64,000 nt of DNA, from NCBI GenBank assembly GCA_027486845.1, contig JAIXOL010000053.1, forward strand, positions 62,001 through 126,000, written 5' to 3'. Below are positions 51,190 through 60,011 of the stretch, one piece after another (within the stretch, counting starts at the first letter, position 1; each line of letters opens with the position of its first letter). Origin of the DNA: Cytophagaceae bacterium (lineage in GTDB: Bacteria > Bacteroidota > Bacteroidia > Cytophagales > Spirosomataceae). A program made the position numbers and the translations under genes. The notes beneath the pieces are model-generated. The model was not told where the DNA came from, made no database searches, and worked only from the letters and a program-made list of their open reading frames with translations.

Positions 51190-53328
51190 CTAACTTCCCC
51201 AAATTGCCAAAGCAAGTCTTATTTTTCCATAATCGTAAACACCTTCAAGGGCTTCAAACAATGGTTTTAAGGCATCACCTTTTTGCATATTAAGTTTCAT
51301 TGCTTCGGCAATAATCTGATTAATTTCATAGGTGGCAATGTATTGTTTGAGGTCAATATCCTGTCCATCTTGTTTAAGTTTCACCAAATGACTAATAATT
51401 GTTACTGGATTTAGTGCTCTTTTGGCAGCCATTTCATCAATCGATAGCCCAGCTTTATACATTTCAAAGGTTTCCAGAAATGTCATTCCTTTTTCTTGTT
51501 TGGCTCGGCCAATGCCAGGGTTTTGACCAGTAAATGATAGTATTTCATTGATAAATTCCTCTCCATATTGTCTGAATTTCTGTTCACCAACCCCCGAAAC
51601 CGCCATCATTTGAAAACGATTAATTGGACGTTTCTGTGCCATATCCGAAAGTGTTGCGTCTGAAAAAATTACAAACGGCGGAACAACTTGTTCATCAGCA
51701 ATTTTCTTGCGTAAGATTCTAAGTTTTTCAAATAAAGCATCTTTTATTACTTCTTTCTTAGTTTTTTCTTTTGGAGCGGCTTCCTCTTGTCTTGCTTTCT
51801 TAATATCGTAAGCCTCAAACCTTACTAAATTTACTTTCTTCCCTTCTTTTAAAACTTGATTTGAAACAGCATTCAATTTTAATGAATGACGTTCGTCGTA
51901 TGCAATATCAAGCACTCCCGAATTGAGCATTTGCGTAATATAATCGGCCCATTCTTCGTATTTTAGTTCTTTGCCTACGCCAAAAGTCTTTAGATTTTGA
52001 TAACCTCTATCAAAAATTGCCCTATTCTGTGAGCCTCTCAAAATATCAATAATCATACCCATTGCCGCTTTTTGTTCAGTTCGAGAAATGGCCGACAATG
52101 CTTTCTGTGCAAAAATAGTTGCATCAAATTTTTGTGGAGGATTCTTACAAACATCACAATTCCCACAATCATTTTGTGCGTCTTCATTAAAATAACTCAA
52201 TAAAATACGCCTTCTGCAAATCTCTGACTCTGCATATTGTTTCATGCGGTCGAGTTTGGCAAACTGAACCTCTTTCATTGCATCGGGTAATTCAGAGTTC
52301 TGAATCATGTCTTTGCGAGTCATTATATCAGCAAAACTATAAAAAAGTAGCGTGTCCGATTTCATGCCATCTCGTCCGGCTCGACCAATTTCTTGGTAAT
52401 AACTTTCTACATTCGATGGCAAACTATAATGAATCACAAATCGTACATTCGATTTATCGATGCCCATTCCGAAGGCAATCGTTGCCACCATTACTTGAAT
52501 CTCGTCTTTTATAAAAGCATCTTGCACTTCAGAGCGAGTTTTTGAATCTATGCCGGCGTGGTAATGCATCGCTCTAATACCAACTTTGCGTAAGCCTTCA
52601 GCAACATCTTCTGTATTTTTTCTGCTTAAACAATAAACAATTCCCGAATGATTAGGTCTTTTTCCAATAAACTCTTGCATAATTTTCAATCTGTTTCGTC
52701 CACCCAAAACATTAAGACTCAAGTTTGGTCGGTCAAAAGAAGAAATAAAAACTTGAGCTTCAGGCACGCCCAATTGAGTCAAAATGTCTTTTCTTGTTAC
52801 ACGGTCGGCTGTCGCGGTTAGGGCAACCACAGGCACATTAGGAAAAGTTTCTTTCAAAACATTTAGCTTTGTGTATTCTGGTCTAAAATCATGTCCCCAA
52901 GTAGAAACACAGTGCGATTCATCAATTGCTATTTGATTGACAGAAAGAGTTTTAACAAAATTTAAATAATTGTTATGAAAAAGTTTTTCTGGTGAAATAT
53001 AAAGAAGTTTTAATTCGCCATTTTTGCATTGTTCTTCAATAGTTCGTTGCTCAGTCGAATTCAAGGAGCTATTTAAAAACGCCGAAGGCACACCGTTGGC
53101 TTTTAGCGACTGCACTTGGTCTTGCATGAGGGCAATCAAGGGAGAAATCACTAAAGTGATACCCTCCATCACCAAAGCCGGTACTTGAAAACAAATTGAT
53201 TTTCCTCCACCAGTAGGCATTAGTACCATACAATCTTGTTTTGCCAGAATTGTATCAATTATCTCAGCTTGTAGTGGACGAAACTTGTCGTAACCGAAGT
53301 ATTTTTTTAAAACGAGCTCTTTATTCAT
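51190..53328 (-). CDS. recQ: ATP-dependent DNA helicase RecQ
   Basis: 712 residues. Helicase motifs: FGYDKFRPLQAEIIDTIL (motif 0), MPTGGGKSICFQVPAL (Walker A), IDESHCVSTWGHDFRPEY (DExH box), LTATADRVTRKD, GIVYCLSRKNTEDVAEGL, and RAGRDGMKSDTLLFYSFADI. Four Cys (CRRR, CGNCDVC) form the zinc-binding subdomain; then a winged helix and an HRDC domain (FVIFSDATLSDMAQKRPINR). It unwinds DNA 3' to 5' in recombination and fork repair. Confidence 0.95.
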   Translation of the reverse strand: MNKELVLKKYFGYDKFRPLQAEIIDTILAKQDCMVLMPTGGGKSICFQVPALVMEGITLVISPLIALMQDQVQSLKANGVPSAFLNSSLNSTEQRTIEEQCKNGELKLLYISPEKLFHNNYLNFVKTLSVNQIAIDESHCVSTWGHDFRPEYTKLNVLKETFPNVPVVALTATADRVTRKDILTQLGVPEAQVFISSFDRPNLSLNVLGGRNRLKIMQEFIGKRPNHSGIVYCLSRKNTEDVAEGLRKVGIRAMHYHAGIDSKTRSEVQDAFIKDEIQVMVATIAFGMGIDKSNVRFVIHYSLPSNVESYYQEIGRAGRDGMKSDTLLFYSFADIMTRKDMIQNSELPDAMKEVQFAKLDRMKQYAESEICRRRILLSYFNEDAQNDCGNCDVCKNPPQKFDATIFAQKALSAISRTEQKAAMGMIIDILRGSQNRAIFDRGYQNLKTFGVGKELKYEEWADYITQMLNSGVLDIAYDERHSLKLNAVSNQVLKEGKKVNLVRFEAYDIKKARQEEAAPKEKTKKEVIKDALFEKLRILRKKIADEQVVPPFVIFSDATLSDMAQKRPINRFQMMAVSGVGEQKFRQYGEEFINEILSFTGQNPGIGRAKQEKGMTFLETFEMYKAGLSIDEMAAKRALNPVTIISHLVKLKQDGQDIDLKQYIATYEINQIIAEAMKLNMQKGDALKPLFEALEGVYDYGKIRLALAIWGS

Positions 53329-53433
53329 TTAATAAGAAAAAGTAATTTAAGCAAAATTATAAGTAAAATATGAATCTAAATTGAAAATCATTTATTTTTA
53401 CTAAATTTATTTTCAACAAACCATTCATTATTC

Positions 53434-55041
53434 ATGAAAAAAACGCTGATTTTATCATTACTTTTTTCCACAAGTCTGTTTGCACAAGACAACAAATCTG
53501 CCGAATTTGCTGCTACAATTTCAGCTCAAGATTTAAAGAAACACCTTACTTATATTGCATCGGATAGCCTCGAAGGTCGTGATACAGGCTCAGAAGGTCA
53601 GCGAAAAGCAGCGGCTTATATCTCAAAGCATTTTGCCGATTTGGGTTTGCAAGCTATTGCACCTCAAAAAGATGGTAGTAAAGGCTATTATCAAAAGTTT
53701 AATCTTTATCAGAAAGGTTGGAAGGATGCCTACATAAAAATAGGTAATAAAAAGAAAGAATTCTTTAAAGATTATTACCCAAATGGTCTTACGAGTATTC
53801 CAGATGAACAATCTATTTCAGTGGCTTTTGTAGGTTACGGAATTGAGAATACTTCAGGGTCTGGCTACAATGATTATGAAGATATAAATGTAGAAGGCAA
53901 AGCCGTGGTTTTCTTTGATGGTGAACCAAAGGATAAAGAAGGAATGTATTTATTTACAAAGGCTGATGAAAAATCAGATTGGACAGATAGAGCAGGACTT
54001 CAAAAGAAAATAAATATTGCCTTGAATCATGGAGCAAAAATGTTTTTCGTTATTTCAGCTTCTGATGCTAAGAAATTTACATCTTTGGCTGCTGAACGTA
54101 AAGCAGTACTTTCAAGATTCAATCAATTGAGTTTTAATGCTTCCTCAACTGCCGAGAAGGCATCCTCAAACCCAACTTTTTTTGTTTCTCAGGAAATTGC
54201 TGCTGAAATGCTTGATGTGAAGTCGAGTAAATTGACTAAAGTTATTGAAGAAATTAGTGCGAAAAGAGAGAGTTCGGCAAGGAAAATAAAACCTTCAACG
54301 ATTTCGGTAAAAGCCGAAAGAGGGGAAGTGCCAGTTGAAACAGCAAATATTTTAGGTTATTTAGAAGGAACAGATAAAAAAGATGAAGTAGTGCTAATTA
54401 CTGCACACTACGACCATGTTGGAATCCAAAATGGACAGATTCACAATGGTGCTGATGATGATGGCTCAGGCACCTGTGCAGTTCTCGAAATAGCTGAAGC
54501 ATTTGCCAAAGCCAAACAAGCAGGAAATGGTCCACGTCGAAGTATTTTGTTTATGACCGTTACGGGTGAAGAAAAAGGTTTACTTGGTTCGCAATACTAT
54601 GCTGACAAAGATCCAATAATTCCTTTATCAAAAACAGTTTGCGATTTAAACATCGATATGATTGGTAGAATTGATAAGCAACACGAACCCAAAGAAGAAT
54701 ACGTTTATTTGATAGGATCGGATAAATTGTCGTCTGAATTACATCAAATAAGTGAAGATGTAAATAAAAAATACATCAAATATGACCTAGATTATACATT
54801 TAATGACCCTAAAGACCCAAACCGTTTTTACTATCGATCTGACCATTATAACTTTGCCAAAAACAAGATTCCTGTCATATTTTATTTCACAGGTGTACAC
54901 GAGGATTATCACCGACCCGGAGATGATGTTGAGAAAATTCTTTTCCCAAAATATCAGCAAATTACACGCTTAGTTTTTCAAACAGCTTGGGAATTAGTAA
55001 ATCGTGAAGGGCGTATTAAGGTAGATAGTAATAAGCAATAG
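53434..55041 (+). CDS. Secreted M28-family metallopeptidase
   Basis: 535 residues. Signal peptide ending LFAQ. Peptidase M28 marks: LITAHYDHVGIQNGQIHNGA (zinc His and DD region GADDDGSG), FMTVTGEEKGLLGSQYYADK (catalytic Glu pair), LNIDMIGR, and HEDYHRPGD with a last zinc His. A PA-type insert (VAFVGYGIENTSGSGYNDYE, GKAVVFFDGEP) lies before the catalytic part, as in many M28 aminopeptidases. It removes N-terminal residues from peptides in the periplasm or outside. Divergent from recQ. Confidence 0.92.
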   Translation: MKKTLILSLLFSTSLFAQDNKSAEFAATISAQDLKKHLTYIASDSLEGRDTGSEGQRKAAAYISKHFADLGLQAIAPQKDGSKGYYQKFNLYQKGWKDAYIKIGNKKKEFFKDYYPNGLTSIPDEQSISVAFVGYGIENTSGSGYNDYEDINVEGKAVVFFDGEPKDKEGMYLFTKADEKSDWTDRAGLQKKINIALNHGAKMFFVISASDAKKFTSLAAERKAVLSRFNQLSFNASSTAEKASSNPTFFVSQEIAAEMLDVKSSKLTKVIEEISAKRESSARKIKPSTISVKAERGEVPVETANILGYLEGTDKKDEVVLITAHYDHVGIQNGQIHNGADDDGSGTCAVLEIAEAFAKAKQAGNGPRRSILFMTVTGEEKGLLGSQYYADKDPIIPLSKTVCDLNIDMIGRIDKQHEPKEEYVYLIGSDKLSSELHQISEDVNKKYIKYDLDYTFNDPKDPNRFYYRSDHYNFAKNKIPVIFYFTGVHEDYHRPGDDVEKILFPKYQQITRLVFQTAWELVNREGRIKVDSNKQ

Positions 55042-55427
55042 TTCATTTGAGCACATTTCAAGTTAATAACTTTCAATTCGGTGTAAAAAATAATATCAAC
55101 GAAAACTTTAGTTTTGATGATATTTAAACATTATTCAAAATACGTCTAAATACCTGATAACTAAAATGTTAAGACTACCTATTGTATCAAATTTATGATA
55201 GGAAAATCTTGAAAAAGTTCAATAAATCATTTTTTGCCTAAAAATTAATTGTATTTATACTTTTTTGTTTCGCTGTTTTTCTATAAAATTGTCAAAAAAT
55301 TAAAAATAACACTTTAACTGGATTGACAGTATTTTCTTTTGAAATAGCTCGATTTTTTAATTTTTTTAACTTTTATTTAACACAAAAACATTTTTAACTT
55401 TTTAAAACCCTAAAATTTTCTAATCTA
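55042..55427. other. Gap before exbB with a hairpin
   Basis: A hairpin at 55092-55124 (AATATCA...AAAAC / GTTTT...TGATATT) 50 bp after the peptidase stop probably marks its 3' end. The rest is AT-rich and presumably holds the exbB promoter, but I see no clear TAnnTTTG element. Confidence 0.4.
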
Positions 55428-56258
55428 ATGGAAAAAAAGACAGCAACCCCTGCAGCTAAACCAGCCGCAAATCAGTCAACAGGTGGTGGATTAAATCCAG
55501 CTTTAACAATCCCAGTGCTTATTGCTATTTCAGTATTATCTTACATTTTCATCTTAGGTGATGCAAGTCACTTCCTTGATGCAGAAAAACACAAACCAAA
55601 ACCAGGTGATTTCTTTGGTCTAATTCACAGTGGTGGTGTAGTTGTACCTATTTTAATGACTTGTTTCCTTTGTGTACTAGTATTCTCAATCGAGCGTTTT
55701 TTCACAATCAACAAGGCAACTGGTACTGGTAACATTGATGCTTTCGTTCGTAAAGTTCGTGCGTTATTAGATTCAAATAACATCACAGACGCAATCAAAG
55801 AATGTGACAAACAAAAAGGTTCAGTAGGAAATGTTGTAAAAACAGCTCTAGGTAAATACAGCTTGTTATCAACGGATGCTTCAATGGACAAAGAGCAAAA
55901 ATTAGCAGCTCTACAAAAAGAAGTTGAAGAAGCTACTTCATTAGAACTTCCAATGTTAGAGAAAAATCTTACAATCCTTTCTACACTCGCAACGGTATCA
56001 ACTTTGATTGCCTTGTTAGGAACGGTACTTGGTATGATTCGTGCGTTCTCAGCGTTAGGTGCTGGTGGTGGAGCTCCAGACGCAGCTGCTTTGGCAACTG
56101 GTATCTCTGAGGCCTTGATTAACACAGCCTTAGGAATCGGTACTTCAGCAATTTCAATCATTATGTATAACTTCTTTACATCTAAGATTGATGAGTTGAC
56201 ATACAAAATTGACGAAATTGGAATGAGCATCCAACAAAATTTTGCTGCTCATAACTAA
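55428..56258 (+). CDS. exbB: ExbB/TolQ/MotA-family proton channel subunit
   Basis: 276 residues. N-terminal Ala/Pro-rich stretch, a first helix (PVLIAISVLSYIFILGDA), a second (GVVVPILMTCFLCVLVFSIE), and the conserved core NLTILSTLATVSTLIALLGT with VLGMIRAFSALGAGGGAPDA and LINTALGIGTSAISIIMYNF. It forms the pentamer that channels protons and, with ExbD, powers TonB. First of four genes (exbB, exbD, exbD, tonB) arranged as in other Cytophagales. It supplies energy for SusC-type transporters such as the one at 24734. Confidence 0.93.
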   Translation: MEKKTATPAAKPAANQSTGGGLNPALTIPVLIAISVLSYIFILGDASHFLDAEKHKPKPGDFFGLIHSGGVVVPILMTCFLCVLVFSIERFFTINKATGTGNIDAFVRKVRALLDSNNITDAIKECDKQKGSVGNVVKTALGKYSLLSTDASMDKEQKLAALQKEVEEATSLELPMLEKNLTILSTLATVSTLIALLGTVLGMIRAFSALGAGGGAPDAAALATGISEALINTALGIGTSAISIIMYNFFTSKIDELTYKIDEIGMSIQQNFAAHN

Positions 56259-56360
56259 TTTTTTTACCGAAATAGATTATTTCAAAAATGTGTTATATAT
56301 TTAGACAATAATCTAAATCAGTAAGCGTTAATTTTATAAAATCTAAATTATCAAGGAGTT

Positions 56361-56963
56361 ATGCCAGCAATAAAACCAAAACGAAAAGGTCCTGTCATGG
56401 ATATGACAGCGATGTGCGACGTGGCATTTTTGTTATTGTCTTTCTTTATCATGACCACCCAGTTTAAAGGTCAAGAATCAGTAACAATTGAGACCCCTTC
56501 GTCAATTTCGCAAACAAAAATTCCCGAAACAGGCGTGGCAACGATTAGTATTGACCCAACAGGTAAATATTATTTCGGTATTTCAAACGCAAAAGAACGT
56601 GGAGAATTGTTTCAAAGAATGGCTCAAAAATATGGAGTTTCTGTTAATAATGGAGACCTTCAAAGTTTTGAGAAATTAGCAGATTTCGGAATTAGTATTG
56701 CAGGTTTAAAGCAATATTTAAATTTGCCTCCAGAAGACCAATTAAATGTAAAAATGGCAGGTATCCCGAATGATAGTACTAAAAGTGAATTAGGTGATTG
56801 GGTTTCTACTTATCTTAAAGAAGTAAACACATCAGCAAAATTAGCCATCAGAGGCGATGCTGCTACCAGCTACCCAGCGGTAAAGCAAGTACTTAATGAA
56901 CTTGGTAAGAGAGACATCAATAAGTTTCAGTTAATCACTGGTGTTGAAGGTGCCCCTAATTGA
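56361..56963 (+). CDS. exbD: ExbD-family biopolymer transport protein 1
   Basis: 200 residues. N-terminal basic segment, then one helix with MDMTAMCDVAFLLLSFFIMT; the Asp in CDVAFLLL is the conserved proton-carrying residue of ExbD/TolR. The periplasmic part ends TSYPAVKQVLNELGKRDINKFQLIT, the typical dimerisation domain. Longer than classical ExbD (about 140 residues), as usual in Bacteroidota. Confidence 0.9.
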   Translation: MPAIKPKRKGPVMDMTAMCDVAFLLLSFFIMTTQFKGQESVTIETPSSISQTKIPETGVATISIDPTGKYYFGISNAKERGELFQRMAQKYGVSVNNGDLQSFEKLADFGISIAGLKQYLNLPPEDQLNVKMAGIPNDSTKSELGDWVSTYLKEVNTSAKLAIRGDAATSYPAVKQVLNELGKRDINKFQLITGVEGAPN

Positions 56964-57007
56964 GTTCAAACAAAATTTAGTTAAAACAATCTAAACATTG
57001 TAATGCA

Positions 57008-57559
57008 ATGGCAGAAATAGACACCTCCAGTGGTGGTGGCAAAGGTGATGGTAAAGTCCGGGCAAAAAAACAATCTGCAAGAGTCGATATGACTCCAATG
57101 GTTGACTTGGGTTTCCTACTGATTACATTCTTTGTTTTCACCACAACGTTTAGTAAGCCCAACATGATGAAGTTGAATATGCCCGAAAAACCTAAGGATG
57201 ACGAGCCTGTTGAAACTTCTGAAATGAAGGAGTCTAATACTATCTCTATCTTAATGGGTAAGGACAATCGCATTTTCTACCATCAGAAATCTGCGAAAAC
57301 GCTCACACCAGAGTTAATGATAGAATCAGATTATTCAAAAGAAGGTATTCGTACAGCAATTTTAAAAGGTAAGGTAAATGCAACTTCTCCAGAGAAGTTT
57401 ACCATTGTTATCAAGCCTACCGATGATGCGACTTATAAGAATACTGTAGATATTTTGGATGAAATGTCAATCACAAAATCAGAGCTTTATGCAATTGTTG
57501 ACCCAACTACAGGTGAGTTGGATATTTACAAGCAGAAAATCGCTGTTCCAAAAAAATAA
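57008..57559 (+). CDS. exbD: ExbD-family biopolymer transport protein 2
   Basis: 183 residues. MTPMVDLGFLLITFFVFTTT is the membrane helix with its Asp; a periplasmic domain with TISILMGKDNRIFYHQ and AIVDPTTGELDIYK follows. The two ExbD copies differ and may form a heterodimer in the ExbB pentamer, as proposed for other Bacteroidota with paired exbD genes. Confidence 0.9.
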   Translation: MAEIDTSSGGGKGDGKVRAKKQSARVDMTPMVDLGFLLITFFVFTTTFSKPNMMKLNMPEKPKDDEPVETSEMKESNTISILMGKDNRIFYHQKSAKTLTPELMIESDYSKEGIRTAILKGKVNATSPEKFTIVIKPTDDATYKNTVDILDEMSITKSELYAIVDPTTGELDIYKQKIAVPKK

Positions 57560-57619
57560 TTAAGCGTATTCATTAGTCTGTGTTTTATAACATAAACTAA
57601 TGATTAAAATTAAATAAAC

Positions 57620-58441
57620 ATGGACCCTAAAAATAATGTCGAAGTTACCTTAGATGATATGGTGTTCGAGACCCGTAACAAGGCCTATGGAGCGTATGAT
57701 CTAAGAAAGGCATACAAAAAAACGGTAAATCGTTCTCTTTTGTATGGGACTGTGGCGTTTTTGGGGGCAATAGGTGCTCCGATGCTTTATGCGTCAATCC
57801 AACCAAAAGCAAAAAAAGAAGTTGCGGTTGAAATTGACTTAACAAAGTTGAAAGAGGAGAAAGTAGAAGATAAGCCTTTAGAACTTCCACCACCACCGCC
57901 ACCAGAGCAAAAACCACCAGAAGTCCAAACAATCAAGTTCCTACCACCTGAGCCAAAGCCAGATGAAGAGGTTAAAAATGAAGAGCCACCACCGCCAGCC
58001 GAACAAATCGAAAAAGCGGTAATCTCAAACGAAACTAAGGAAGGAATCGAATCTGATGAGGTAGCAGCCGCTCCTCCAGTTGTAGAAGCTCCGAAAGCCG
58101 TTGAGATTGAGCAACCAAAAGAAGATGAAATCTTTACAACTGTTGAGCAACAACCTGAGTTTCCAGGTGGAATCAAAGAAATGTATGGTTTTATTGGTAA
58201 AAACTTGAAATACCCATCCGCTGCTCAAAGAGCCAACGTTTCAGGTAAAGTTTTTGCAAAATTCGTTGTTGAGAAAGATGGTAGTTTAGGTGATGTTCAG
58301 ATTTTGAAAGGAATCGGTTTTGGTTGTGACGAAGAAGCACAACGTGTATTGAAATCAATGCCAAAATGGAATCCTGGTAAACAAAATGGACGTAACGTAA
58401 GGGTATTCTTTACAATGCCAATCTCATTCGTTCTTGAATAA
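57620..58441 (+). CDS. tonB: Energy transducer TonB
   Basis: 273 residues. Residues 1-60: cytosolic start with MVFETRNKAYGAYDLRKAY and one membrane helix. Residues 70-165: Pro/Glu/Lys-rich linker (ELPPPPPPEQKPPE, EEPPPPAEQ). Residues 180-273: TonB C-terminal domain, with QPEFPGGIKEMYGFIGKNLK, YPSAAQRANVSGKVFAKFVV, ILKGIGFGCDEEAQRVLKSM and WNPGKQNGRNVRVFFTMPIS. It transmits the proton-driven force to TonB-dependent receptors. The stop overlaps the next gene by 1 bp (TAATG). Confidence 0.93.
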   Translation: MDPKNNVEVTLDDMVFETRNKAYGAYDLRKAYKKTVNRSLLYGTVAFLGAIGAPMLYASIQPKAKKEVAVEIDLTKLKEEKVEDKPLELPPPPPPEQKPPEVQTIKFLPPEPKPDEEVKNEEPPPPAEQIEKAVISNETKEGIESDEVAAAPPVVEAPKAVEIEQPKEDEIFTTVEQQPEFPGGIKEMYGFIGKNLKYPSAAQRANVSGKVFAKFVVEKDGSLGDVQILKGIGFGCDEEAQRVLKSMPKWNPGKQNGRNVRVFFTMPISFVLE

Positions 58442-58659
58442 TGTTACAGAATCAAAGACCAAAAGGCTTTAGTCAAATCACAATTTATATTAGGGCATTT
58501 ACTGCCATTTCATATATTGTAATGGGAATTTATGTTTTTATGAGGCGTTCAGTGTTGCCAGTTTCTGATGGAGTTGCCATGATAATGAGTTTTTTAATTA
58601 TTATTTATGGGATTTTTAGAGGATGGGGTGCATACAATGCCTACAAAAGTAATTCTTAG
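58441..58659 (+). CDS. Small two-helix membrane protein of the TonB cluster
   Basis: 72 residues starting at the TAATG overlap with tonB, so co-translated. Two hydrophobic helices, FTAISYIVMGIYVFM and VAMIMSFLIIIYGIFRGW, with short polar ends. A small membrane protein in this position is common in Cytophagales tonB clusters. Function unknown. Confidence 0.7.
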   Translation: MLQNQRPKGFSQITIYIRAFTAISYIVMGIYVFMRRSVLPVSDGVAMIMSFLIIIYGIFRGWGAYNAYKSNS

Positions 58660-58680
58660 ATTTAGACCGAGTCTTATATT

Positions 58681-58713
58681 AAAGGCCACTTCCGAGTTTG
58701 GAAGTGGCTTTTC
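58681..58713 (+). terminator. Terminator after the tonB operon
   Basis: AAAGGCCACTTCC, GAGTTT loop, GGAAGTGGCTTTT: 13-bp stem and T-run, 20 bp past the small membrane protein stop. Confidence 0.85.
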
Positions 58714-58892
58714 TATTTGTAGCTTGGTAGCAGATTTTTTAATTCATATATTGCAGTTTAAAAAGTTTTTTTGTGCAAAATGGAATTATTTGAATAAATA
58801 TATGTTTATATATTTAGCAAATAGTCTAAATGAATTTTTGCAAAAAAATTATCTGCATTTTTATGCCTTTTATTTTAAAACTGTAATTTATA

Positions 58893-59789
58893 ATGAAAAT
58901 GATATTTATGGCAGTATTTACTGCAATCGTTTTATCTCAATGTATTTCACATGAAAAGCAAGATTTACCGAATGAAGGTGAAATTACAATTGCCGCCGAT
59001 GAATCATTACAACCAATTGTTGATGCCGAAATTATGGCCTACAATGCACATTACCCAAAGGCGAAGATTAACGTAATTTATATGCCTGAACAAAAAGCAA
59101 TGAGATTAATGATGAATGATTCGGTAAATATTGCAATCGTAACTCGTGAAGCAACTGCGGGTGAAAAAGTAGTTTACACCAATAATAATATACCCTATTT
59201 GCCAGCAAAAATGGCCTTAGATGGAGTAGCAATTATTAGTAATTTGGAAAGCTCAATCAAAAATCTTTCATCTATTGAATTAAAGGCAATGTTTGAAGGC
59301 AAGAAAAATACAGAAATAAAGCTAGTATTTGATAATAGCAGTTCAAGTAACTTAAATTATATGATTCAAAAACTGGGTTTAAAGGATGTCAATAATGCTA
59401 ATATTTTTGCTGCAGAAGGAAATAAAGATGTAGTCGAATACATAAAGAAAAATAAAAATGCCATAGGTTTTATTGGAGGTAACTGGATTAGTGATATTGA
59501 TGATTCAAAAAGTCAGAATTTCATCAATAGTATTCATGTAGTTGGAATTTCTGATATAAAAACTCCCAATAATTACTTTAAACCAACAACTGCAAGTTTA
59601 AAGGCTCGTAAATATCCATTTGAAAGAAAAGTGATTCTTCATACCAAGAAAGGATACGGCTTAACAAGTGCTTTTATAAGATTTTGTTGTGCATATATTG
59701 GTCAGTTGGTAGTCGAAAAGTCTGGTTTGTTGCCATATTACATTTATAATCGAGAAATAATTATTGAGAAAAAACCAATAGGTAAATAG
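58893..59789 (+). CDS. PstS-like substrate-binding lipoprotein
   Basis: 298 residues. Lipobox VLSQC with Cys17. The mature part is a two-lobe binding protein: ITIAADESLQPIVDAEIMAY, VNIAIVTREATAGE, and SSSNLNYMIQKLGLKD with NKDVVEYIKKNKNAIGFIGG, which are the PstS-like phosphate-binding blocks. The typical phosphate-loop Ser/Arg/Asp set is only partly recognisable. No pstCAB genes are near, so its role may be signalling or ligand sensing. The same gene follows tonB in other Bacteroidota. Confidence 0.8.
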   Translation: MKMIFMAVFTAIVLSQCISHEKQDLPNEGEITIAADESLQPIVDAEIMAYNAHYPKAKINVIYMPEQKAMRLMMNDSVNIAIVTREATAGEKVVYTNNNIPYLPAKMALDGVAIISNLESSIKNLSSIELKAMFEGKKNTEIKLVFDNSSSSNLNYMIQKLGLKDVNNANIFAAEGNKDVVEYIKKNKNAIGFIGGNWISDIDDSKSQNFINSIHVVGISDIKTPNNYFKPTTASLKARKYPFERKVILHTKKGYGLTSAFIRFCCAYIGQLVVEKSGLLPYYIYNREIIIEKKPIGK

Positions 59790-59952
59790 CCTTAGTCGTT
59801 ACTGTTCAATAAAATATTCAATATTGGATATTTAACGAATTATTAACACTTTTTTGAAAAACTTTCAATACAATAAACTGTCTAATCAACAATTAGCAAA
59901 AGAATAAAAATCAGAAGTTTAAAATATTTTTTTATCTAAACTACATTTTTTA

Positions 59953-59960
59953 TAACTTTG
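59953..59960 (+). promoter_or_regulatory. -7 element before the TPR gene
   Basis: TAACTTTG, full match to TAnnTTTG, 52 bp before the ATG at 60012. It suggests a separate promoter for the TPR gene. Confidence 0.5.
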
Positions 59961-60011
59961 CTTACTTTTAATTAATACTAAGAATCTGTAAACCTAACTT
60001 TTAGAGTGAAA